NCBI RefSeq assembly: GCF_040954835.1
Contig: NC_090723.1
Location: 3,110,001-3,174,000 of the forward strand
Source: Lepisosteus oculatus
Taxonomy: Eukaryota; Chordata; Actinopteri; Semionotiformes; Lepisosteidae
Length of the DNA stretch: 64,000 bases
Direction of reading: 5' to 3'
Of the stretch, positions 49,001-61,000 are shown piece by piece. The notes under the pieces were generated by a model. The model saw only the letters and a program-made list of their open reading frames with translations. It was not told the DNA's origin and did no database searches. Position numbers and translations under genes: made by a program. How positions within the stretch are numbered: the first letter of the stretch is position 1; every line of letters starts with the position of its first letter.

Positions 49001-52000
49001 CAGCACAATAAGACATGAAGAATTATCAAGAATGCTGTCCCCAGTAAAAAACAATGTATAACTCTAGTTGCAAGCTTAAAATAATTTTAATTTTAAATTT
49101 TCATGACATTTGGCCCTGATATAGATCTCTGATTTGACCTGAATTATCAATATTAATTAAAAATAATTTTAAAACACTTTTCACTGTTCACTATTGAATC
49201 AGCACTGTTGACCTAACCAGGCACTTCAGTGCACTTCTGCCCTGACTTAACACATGGTCACATCCTTTCACTCATCTGAAACGGGCGTAGTGCAGGTCTG
49301 AGCCAGGAAGCACACACATCGCACAGCCAAAAGACAGAGACGTGTGCAAGCGCACAGTAAAAAGGGGACAAAAACTCACTTTGCCAGGCAGGAAACGGCT
49401 GTTCTTGAACTTCCTGAGGAAGAAGGCGAGGAAGAAAGTGCCTGCCATGAGCACCAGGGAGAGAAGGGCTGTATTGGGGTAGACCTTTGGTGGGATGTGT
49501 GTAGCCGTGACATTTCCAGTGCTGATTGTAGTAGCAACTGCAGTAAGATTGGCATCTGGGTCATCATACTTCCAGAGGAGTGGATGAGCTTGGAAAATCT
49601 AGCAAACGACATAATAAAATAAAAATACATAACAAGCAGGCAAACACCGAAACACCTTGGCTACAGTTTGATGACTGCAGAGCTTACTTCAAGCAATTCA
49701 AATCAAGTAATAAGAGATGCTGACAGTCACATACATGCATGTAGTCACACAGTACTTTAGCTAGTTCATTATTGGGGTAAAGTGAGAAGCAAAAGGAAAT
49801 ACAGAGAAAAATAATTTTACAAGTAACATCACACACTATAAATAACAAAATGTTCCAAGTATAAAAAAAGATGAATCCAAATTTCCATCCTTGAATTCTA
49901 TTTTGAATATTTGTACAAATCAATTACCAAGGATGCTAGTCAATTTTCCTGAATTCTTTTAGGGAGCAAAAAAGGCATAATTACATAAGAATAAACCAGA
50001 ACACACAGGCAAACAAGGAAACACAGTGGCTACATAACTGATCTCATGCTACATCCAGGTGTCAAGTCAAAAAGAAGCACCTTTACACCAGAGATTAAAC
50101 CTTTCAAAGCTCTTTCACATTAACTGATGTAATATACGGTATATAATTATATTTAAAAATAATATCATGAAGATATTTCAAAATGGACGTGCACCCATTG
50201 CAGAGCAGCAACTTACCTTCACCAGCTTAGAAAAGGTCTCGTAGATGAAAATGAGGGAGATGAGGATGGAGAATATTTCCTGAGTGAAGCGGGAGATGTA
50301 ACGAACCAGAAAGCTTCCCTCACAGGCCACAATGATGAGGACGATCAAAAGCAGCCAAAATCCCACCCACACTCGGGCCACAATGTATGCCATGCCCTGG
50401 GACTTGCAGAACTGTCCAGAAACAAAGCTAATCATGACCAACTGCAAAGGACAGAACTTTGTGTCGTAACTGAGATACTGTATACAGTATTTGAGGCCAA
50501 ACCATTCTCGATGTGCAAAATCAGCCACGGTAGACACAGGGTTCAAATAAGGTAAAGGAACACAATATTAAAAGTTATAGCTACATAACAAATAACTTGA
50601 ATAAACATGTTCACCAGTCACCCCTAAACCAAACCCTTGCGGCTGAAAGACTGAACAAGGTTCGTTTTAATTACTCTACATCTTAAACCATCCAATGTCA
50701 AATCATTACCAGAAAGAAATGCAGACTAACTTGTACTTTATGACTGATATCACAATCGTCTGCTTGACCATTTTGGTACATGGGAAATGTTTTGATTGTG
50801 ACATTATAATTACATTAAAGAAATTAATGGCTGTGGGAAGGCTAATGAAAATAGACAAGTAAATGCTTTGGTTTGTGTTTTTTCTTTCAACTAACATTAA
50901 GCTTGGAACATTTTAGAACTTCAGAACACCAGCTAAAGTAATATTGGAGCTCACACAGTCTCAAGAACTATGATTCTTAAGCTCCTTTTGGTGCCTCGAT
51001 GGAGATGAGTTTTATATGTTATTAAAGTAATCAAATTCTATGACTCAGCAGTTTCTATAGAACAGGAGATCAGATTTAAATTCTGTGTATGAATTGGGGA
51101 TTTGAAAATCCAGTAAGGAAAGGAAGACCTACTATGGAGGAAAGAGATTGGCAACTTTGCTATGTCAAAAAATATTTCAGCTCACACAAGAGAAAGTAAG
51201 AGCTTCATCGTCTATACGGGTGCGTGGAAATGCTCACAATCACAGCATGAGGCTCAGTGATGAATGATGAAACAAAAATTAACCTTACCGAATAGAATGC
51301 CTCTTCAAAAACCAGAAGTGGTCCCGAAAAGCCAAGAACAAGGATAGGCTGAGCTCCAAGAATACAGAAAATGATCCCCTGGACAGCAGTGGACACCAGG
51401 AGCTCTGACACACCCATCATCCTGTTAGTCTTTTCACCTGTCCACAGAACAAACAACACAGCAGTCATCGCTGCAGGGAACTGAACTGGGAAAGACATGA
51501 GTGAACTACCATGTGGACCACACCCTCTTATTAAATTAAATTCCATGTCTGAAGTAGTTTATATTAACCTTAGACCATGATGTAATTCTTACAATAATCT
51601 ACTGTCTAATTATTTTTAAGCAGCCCCTGAGCTGTCACAGCTGAAAGGAACATTATTATATTGCATATAGAAGAAAATACCAAATACATATGTTTTTTTT
51701 CTGCTTTTTTGTTTGTTGTTTTATCTTTCTTATCTTCTGGCCCAGAATTATGTGAATCCTTTCGCTCATGCTGTAAGTCTGGGTCAATTTTCTTACAGCA
51801 AGTACGTATGGAAATATACCTCGGGTCAGCTGAAGAAAAAGATTAAGAAAATAAAGTTTGGCTGAAATAAGCTTAATGGCTTAAATGTTAGCATTGATAG
51901 TGAGATATTGCATTTATTAGGGCAGGGATGTCCTATAGTGAAACCTGTAGTAAGTTCTCATTTTCATTCTAGCTGATCTCTGAATGACTGAATTGGATAA

Positions 52001-55000
52001 ATCAGTTGTTTAATTAGGAAGAATTAACAAACTTGTCAGATCTATACTCTCACTTTGAAAATTACCTATGAAACCTGCAGGACTGTGGCTCTCCAGGACA
52101 TCTCTACAGCTCAAATCCAGACTGTGGCACCTCTAGTCACTGCAATCAGATCCCATAGAACCTCTTACAAGATTCACCACTACATGCAAAACTGAAGCCA
52201 GCTGTGTTCTAGGCCCAGCTAGGAGGTGCCACATTCTGGATTTTAACTGCATATATCCAGGCTGTAGGGCTCAGATAGCACTGTAGTTAGAAGCTTTCAG
52301 AAACTGAATGTTGCAAAAATCATCATTAAGGGGATAATTGCATCTGCTGGAAACTTAGCAAAATGACAGGGGCTAAGCATTAGTTTGCACTGGCTCTGAT
52401 TAGACATAACAAGGGGCTTTTATTCTGCAGTCTGATCAGCTCCAACTTTATACTTTCCTTGCAGGTGTAGATGAAGTGAATAATAATAAGAAGAGAAAGA
52501 AAATGTATTCTATAAAATGCCTTTGAAAGTGGCTTGTCAAAGTGCTATATCATGAAAAGAAAAAAAAGTACACAAGCAGAAGAGATAGCAGAATTAATAA
52601 AATAACAACAAGGGTTTGGAATGCAGCAGGAATGTAAAGGGACAGACGAAGAAATGATTAATTAAAAGCCCTTCTAAGGAAGGAGGTTTTGAGTCTTGAT
52701 TTGAAAGTGCTCAGGGAAGGTGGCTCTCTGATATCCTTAGGGGTAGAATTCCAGAGCTTTGGGGAACAGCACGAAAACGCCCTGTCTTAAGTTAGAACGA
52801 TACTGAGGTGCCAAGCCATCCAGAGCCTTATAGGTGAACATGAGAATTTTGAAGTCAACACAAAACCTGACAGGAAGGCAGTGCAAAGATTCCAGAATAG
52901 GAGTGATATGATCACTTGCACACAACCTGGTATGGATTTTCTCTGCTGGATTCTGGACATACTGAAATGCCCCAGGAATATCTGTGCATATTTGTTACCT
53001 GCTCTATGGAAATACAGAGGAAAGAAGAGTTTGCTTACTCAGAAGTCCTCCGAATGTGATGGCAGGAGACAAGGCAGCAAAGTAGATGAAGATGACAGCT
53101 GCCAGGACCTGAGGATTGAGGGCATCAGTGATGTCGCTGAGGTAGCGAGGGTAGCGCCTTTTGATGTCCTTGATCAGACCACCAAAAGGCCGTCTTGTAC
53201 GCTTCAGAGGGTCATCTGCAGGGGTCTCCTCCTCCAGTTTGAGTGCTGCAGCTGAGTTAATTAGATAATAAAGAGATAAAAGAAACTACCCTGGCTTTTC
53301 TGTTTGAATGCCCTGCAACAGCGTGGTCCACCAAGATGAGATTATTCAAAGATAATTCTGGTATCAAACTCCAGCATTCAAAGATCACAGGGCTAGGTTC
53401 ATTTAATCAGGTTTTTTGTTTTGTCTCTTTCGTTGTCCTTTGAGCCTGTTGTGTCCTGCAAATCCATTGACTTGTCAGTGAGGAGATCTTAATTTTGATT
53501 TAAACCACCCCCCAAGAATGTTAAGTCTAAAGTTGGGCCGACAGAAGCAGCTCTCAGAGGGGCAGGAATGATGACGATGATGAAGAGATGTACTGAACGT
53601 GTGCAGACACAGTGCAGTGCAGAAGCTACCTTTCAGCAGTTTCTCCCCGGCTTCCATCTCCAGCTCGCTCTCCGGGGGGCGGAAGCGGCTCTTCAGGAGC
53701 TGTTTCTGGAAGGTCACGATGGAGCGCAGCATCTCCTCGTTCTGGATCTCGCAGGGCGGGATGACGATGCTGCAGTCTAGGAACTCGGCAATGGCCTTAG
53801 TCAGGTCCTTCTTTTCTTCAGCGAGGTAGGCCGCACTGTTGAACACCTGCAACAGAACAGGAGAAGACACCAATGTGAGCGCATGCCACAGGTGGCTACC
53901 TGCACTAAAATCTATCAGAACATCTTTTATAGGTAACACATTTTACAATGGAAAAATCCATGCATTTTCTAATTGCTTCTTCCAGTTCAGAGTGTTGGGG
54001 GTGCTGGAGGTGATTCAGGCAAGCAACAGGCTCAAGGCAGGGTACACAGTGAGCAGGATACCGGTCCATTGCAGGGCACACACAGGCACAAACACAGACA
54101 CATGCACACAATCGCAACTAGGGCTGCTTTTTCCTAGAAGCCTATTAACCTACCAGCATGTTCTTGGATTGTGGGAGGAAACTGGAGCACCCAGAGGCAA
54201 CCCCCACGAACATGAGGAGAACACACCATTTACGTTTAATACGGGATTCCTGTTATTTGTGTGCAAGTCTTGCAGTACAAAAAAAGGAACAGATTCCAGC
54301 TCTTACATGGAAGCACAAATCGGTCACTGCCAGTTATTAAGGAAATGCACATGAGGAGCATGTGAAAAAAATAGCTAAAATGGGTCAAATTTCAGAAATG
54401 AAGCAAAAGTGAGGTACATAGGATGAACGCTTTTCTGTATTTTCCATTTCCTCTGAATTAATTTTTTTCTTGGGTGACCCTAGCTTTCTGTCCAAAAGAA
54501 CACCTATCTCCCGCTCACCCGGTCTGCCATTAGTGCGGAGATAGCACGGCCAATCTCATGGTACTCCATATTGGGCTGGCTGGGCCCGATGAGGACGAAC
54601 AGGAAGCGCACAGGCACGTTGACCTCCAGCGTTGCGTCCAGCTCCACAGCCTCCTTCAGCCGGACAAAAGCCACAGTGGGCTTCTGCAAGAACTCCACAG
54701 CGCCTGGGAGGACGACACTCCTTCAGTCAGTTACTTCTCAGGCTTTCCAGGGAAAAAGGTAACTCTTGTGATGTCTGTTACACATTGTCTATTGTTTGTT
54801 TGTACATTGTCTTGATGCACTGTTTGCACTTTGTCTTGTTTTTTACACTTGTTTTACAATCGAGAGACTTTCTGTAAGTAAGAATTCCATTGTACCAGTA
54901 CCGGTTACATATGGCAATAAAGTTCAAGTTCAAGTACTATACTGTATCTGTAAGAATTAAGTGACAATGCATTGAGCTCAAGGTTTCAGTAATAAGAGAA

Positions 55001-58000
55001 AAAGAGTTTAGCTTAGCCTTCTGTAAAATGTATTTCATGAGCTTGTTACTCAAGAGGGATATGAATGTCATTCCAGACCGGAATAAAAACACTTTTCCAA
55101 ACCCTTTAAATGTTTTCACAACTTTCAAAACTTTATTCTTGATAAATGTGATTTATTTCTAGCACCAAATAACCTTCAGATGATCTCCCAAAACATATTA
55201 AGCAAATTAAAGCTTGACATTTCATTGGTATAAACCCTTTCCGACTCCTGCTGTCCAACAAAAAAGGAAGCTTTTGCAGAATGACATCTGACTGATTAAG
55301 GAATAAAGGAATCTGCCTTCAGTTCTGACCCAGTCAGCCACAAAAGATTAGAGTCACAGGAGATGAAAAGCATAGCGCTTTACCTTTGAGTTTCAAGTCA
55401 GATGGTGGTGCTAACAAAGAATAATAATTAATCCATCACAAATTAATCACTCTTGATGTACAGTAATTACTTTCACTTACCTACAAGGACCAGTGTTGCT
55501 TCCACATTCTGAGTAGAGCCTCTCTGTAACAGAACAGAAAACATGATATTGTGGTTAATCCTTGTCTTTCAATACAAATAAAGGGTGTTAGTGTCCAACA
55601 ATAACATGGGGTGTTTTGTAATCATGTTAGCGGATATTGTGATCTGATGTGATTATTTTATCATTATTTTTTTTGTTTTAGATGTAAATTTCATCACGTA
55701 GCTTGTTTTTGGTAGCTGGGATATTAGAGGGCTCACAAAGACACTGACACCATATCAATTTTCCCAGAGGCCAATTAAATCTACCAGCATGTTTTTGGAC
55801 TGTGGGAGGAAACCAGAGCAAATTCACGCAAACAAAGGGGGAACATGTTGTACATATTCCACACATAAAGCATACCTGTACCTGGTCTGGAATTGAACTT
55901 GGGACCCCAGAGCTGCAAAACTGCAATATTAATCAACGTGCCACCATGCTGCCCTAATTGAATCGCATCTCTTTAAAAAACAAAATGATTAAATGAAGTG
56001 AAATCAGTTTACAAGATCTAGGAATGCCAATTTTGATTCTCTCAACTATTGATAGCAATGTTTGTGTATTCTGGCATCACTGAAAACAGCTGCAATTTTC
56101 ATATCCAACTCTTCCAATGTCTTCTTGAGCAGGTGATCAAATACAGTATTTCTGAAAGTCCTTATATGCTGCACCGAAAATTTTGAGGTCTTTACATGCA
56201 TACCCAGGACAATAAGATGGTTGTTTTTCTGTCAAGTCACTGATCAGGAATTACCTCCTTGGTTACAGAAAAGGTCTCCATCTCAATTTGTGGATCTTTC
56301 GTCAGGGGTTCCTCCTCCTTGTGTTGTGCTTCCAATGTCTGGCTGCAGGGGGCAACAGAGAGTTTGTATGATATGAGCATAGGAGGGAGGGAGCCTATTT
56401 TTTGTGTTGGGAGCTCTGTGGAAATAATTACCTTCTTTTACAGGGTGAGCTGCTATTATTATGAAGATATCCTTATCCAAGGTGTTTTTACAAAATATCA
56501 TGCACATTTTAACATGGAGTAAACAACGTACAAAGGAAACAAGTAGCTATGCTTGCATGGAAATACAATAAAATTAATACAATTATCATTGGATTGACGT
56601 TGGATTATTATCAGCGGGAGTGCAATAAAAATGCCTCTTCAGAAACAAAAAACATTATGCACACACCCTGCTGATATATTCACTATAAACATGTTTAACA
56701 TTAAAATGACATTCTGAACCTGCAAATTGAAAACAGTAGCGAGTCCTGCACTTAAATATAAAAGTTAACTTGCAATCTAATACTTCCAACACTGTTATAT
56801 TTAAACTATATGAATAATATTTTCTCTATTAATAGCTCCTTTAATTAAAATCTGGCTGCCTATCTGTGCGCCCCACTTGCCCTACCTGCGCCTCAGGAGC
56901 AAAGCCCGGAGCAGGGCCTCTCGATCCCGATCCTGGATCTCGTTCTCGCTCACCAGCTTGTCCACCACCTGCTTGGCAATGCCAGCCAGGCTCCTCTCCT
57001 CGATGTCCAGCAGGACGGTGTCTAGAGGCACGCAGACACCCATGATTGAGCAAGGAAAAGAGTCACTCAGGTCACAATTACACAAGCCAAAGAGCCTTCC
57101 TGATTGAAGACCTGAGTCCCAGAGCCTCTCTAAGGCTTGTGAGGACAAAGGGAGTGGAAGGCCTTTAAGGTGGAGGCAAAGCAACCTATTGTATTGTGAT
57201 TAAACAGATTTGATTAGATTTCTTCATTGAGACACGTAGGTGGGCTTCTTTCATGTCTCTTTCAAGGGGCTTGGCCGGCCAAAGATGCCTAGTTTGTAGA
57301 AAAAAATAAGATACTGTAACAAGCATGTAAAATCACTTTTTAACTAATAAGTTTTCAGATTTACCTATTAATATCAATATATACTTTATATATTAATTGT
57401 TTATTCCTGAAAGTTAAATTTAAAGTAACTTTCAAGGTTTTTCTTTCGCAACTCATTAACTAAACACAGTTAAAGTTTCTTAATACACATAACCATGTTA
57501 AACTACCTCACTTTATCCACAGACAATGGATTAAGGTTTCGTTGTTGGCATTTTACTGAAACAAGAACCAGTGAATCACAAACTAAAATCACTTGGCAAT
57601 GTAGTGCATCTCAGCTGTGTCAAATGACTTTCTCCTGTTAACCATGTTTTGAAAAATTTATTCAGCATCTCTGCATGAAGGAACCATTTTTTTCTGCACA
57701 TTTCTTTATCAGGATCCCAGCAGTTATCAGACATTTGGGAAAACCTCCAGCCTGATATCAGATTCCTCAAATAATCAAGCAGGTCTATAACACACATAGT
57801 ACGCATTGACCATATTTTCAATAAATAGCAGTTCCTTGGTTATTTAGCAGGATAGAATAATATACTGTATCTTAATCTGCTATGAAGGGTTGCATAAATT
57901 ATGTTATTGTAAGTGCTGGGTCCTCTCCAGCCAAGTAACTGATTAATGAAATGCCATTTGATTACAGGTTTTATGATTGAATCAATAGCTTGGTGATAAG

Positions 58001-61000
58001 CAGCTCTCATCACAGTAGATTAAAACGGGCCTTGATTACTTTAAGTTCTAGCACACACCTAAAGTAAAGCCAGTCTACTTACTGTTAGAAAATCTTAAAG
58101 TATAATTTATTTATCTAAAGTCCCTGAGTTTGGAAGGAAGAAAGGCTTATATGAATTCTTAAGGCAGAAGGGACTTCTGAAGAAGACGTCCAAAAAATCA
58201 AGCTTCCAGCTTATGTTCCAAAATGGTGTTTAAATTAATTTCCACCTCTTATCTTCCACAGTTCCTGTCAGAAAAGTCAGAAAAGGGGAATTGATTTGCC
58301 AGGAAGTGAAGAGTTCTGAAAATCACTGTGAATGGATGAGTTTAAACTTCTATTAAGGGCATATTTTAATTGAGAGTGCATAAGAAAAAAAAAACTTTGT
58401 GAGATTGGATAACTGCCATAGGTTGATAAACTTATAGCAATTTATGCTTTAAAATGCTCCTTGATTGATGATGATTGAATTTTAATCAGAGGAGTACTGT
58501 AAAATGACTGAATTTTGTTTGTACTAATGCTAAGCATGACACCTTCTCAATCAGCTTTGTGAGAGAGTGATTAAGAAGGCAGAGTGAATCAAACAGGTGT
58601 TTATGGTGCATTTATTTACTGAACTGCAAGATACGTGACATGGGTAATTAGGGGGTATCCAGTAAGATGTGGATAAATAATTTGTTTCAAATAATGCCAC
58701 AACAATTTTTATTGAAAAAAAAACCATTTGATAGTCTCAGATGTTGCAAAATTATAACACAGATGTCAATGTTTTTGCTCATCTAGGGCAACATTTGCTT
58801 TATTTTCTGCTCCAGATTGATTCTAGATAGTGTGTTGTGTTGTGTTTAAATGCCTCTGCAAGATGTGTAATTTTAGAGTTTGGCATGACTGCCTGAAGCA
58901 AGGAAAAATTGTCTTGATCACCTTGATCACAGAGGCTTTGAGAAAGGACAGGTGTCTTAGCCTTTTCATGCAACTACTATTTAACCTGCTGTCAAGCGGG
59001 ATAGTTAATGTTTTGCAGCTTTAGTGAAAGCAGTTGCTGTATTAACATGAGATAACATTTGTTTAAGAGATAATACTACAGCGATCGACTAAATCATAAT
59101 ATATCTAAAACATAATAAATAATATACTTCCTCTCCTAATAAACTTCAATTGCTAGCAAGCAGGTTAATAAAAACCTTGCTATCTAGCGCCACCATGTGA
59201 TTAGCTCCTGCAAGTCCTTTTGCTTATAAACTCATTTTAAAATCAGATTCATAAAAAGAAAATGTTTTTTTGAACACCATATAATTGGCTGTGGACTCGT
59301 TTGTAAAAAGTTATAATGTTTTATAGGATTACATTGTGTTTCGGGTATCTGACTGTATTAAATTACACAGGTCTAAGTTTGAGAACTTTCCATTGCCCAC
59401 AGATAGACACAGCATGACGCCTGATACATTTCCCCAAAAAATCTAAAAGACTGTTAATGAAAAATTTAATGCAAAGCAACCTGGAATGCTGTCTTGAAAA
59501 ACCTGTGATTCAGTGTTGTTTAGCTCTTAGCTCTCTGATAGCAGTATGCAATTCTGAGAATCCCCTGAGTCTGCTTCAGAAGAATTTATCTGTAAACTCT
59601 AGTTGGTACCAGAACCTTGTCCTTGAAATAAATCAGGGTATACGTCTAAGTAATGTCTTACATTTGATGTTGTACAGCTCATTTTAAATACCATGACATT
59701 CCATAATTGCTGAATGAGAAATTAGGGATTAATATAAATAATGTATTCATTTACACAGAATGAACCTCTCAGTCATGACCATCACCTAATTATTGAACAA
59801 TTAATAGGACAATTAGGTGTGAACTGCAAAATCTTATCTTCCCTTTAAACTTCTCTACATACAAGGAAATAGGATTGACATTTAACACTCAGAACACCAT
59901 AGCTCCCTGACAAAGAGCTTCAAATAAACTGTCCAACAAGTCAAATCTGTGAGAAAAATACTGAGCATTTCCTATACCTCAGAAGTACCTCTCACAGACA
60001 ATGAAAGGTTAATGGCTAATCTATTCAATTAATAAACACAGGTTTTTAGGTCTTGCTTGCTGTGAGGATGCAAGAAGTAACAGCACAGTTTGGAGAAGGT
60101 GTGAGATGAGTCTGATTTGTGGTAGAATGACACACACAAGGTACATCCTCCACTGTGTCCTGAATTCCAGCAGTGTTACAGCGAGTTTTATAGTTTGGGT
60201 ACAGTCATGATCACCCTATGTTATTACCATGAATGAGTGTTCATGTTAGACCATCACCAATCATAGTGGAATCATAGAAATATGGCACAGTGGCTGTTCA
60301 TGATAATGTCATCACTGTCTTTCAGTTAATCCTGAGGAGTCACATAGAACTCTTATTTCTGACATGCCACACACATCAGGTCTCAGGTTTCTGTCTAAAA
60401 TCTACTTAAGCCAGGTCAGAAGTAATGACCCCAGTCCAGAGTCAGATTTCTATATTGCTTAGCTTGATCAAGTTCTTTGAACAGGCAACAATTCACACCA
60501 AATACACCAATATATCACATAATGCACATTTCACAATAAAATAATTGTTAAATAGCAGGTTGTAGGCATTCAAGTTAATTTATGTTGCTGATTGACAGAC
60601 AACTGATTCCAGATAAGGGGTGAATGCTGAAATTGAGGTGACAAAATTAGTGGAGTACCACAGGGATCTGTGTTAGAACCACTGTTCTGGTTTTCTACAA
60701 AATTATGTAGCTGCTGAAATAGGTATTAAACCAGTGATTTCCCACATGATACTAAAAGAGGAGGGTAAACACTGTAAATGCCACAAAGCAAATTCAAAAT
60801 GCCATTAAAAGTACAGACAGTACCTCGTACAAAGCGCAGAGTGTTACATGCAGGTAGCAGAAACAAACTATGCATGTAAATGGGAAACACGTCCGCCAAG
60901 GCATTGACAAAGTCAGTGGGCATGTTCACAGTCAACAGTGAGACATGAACCAGACAAGAGTGGAAACTAGCAGGAAGTGCATTTAAAACTGAAACAGGAG

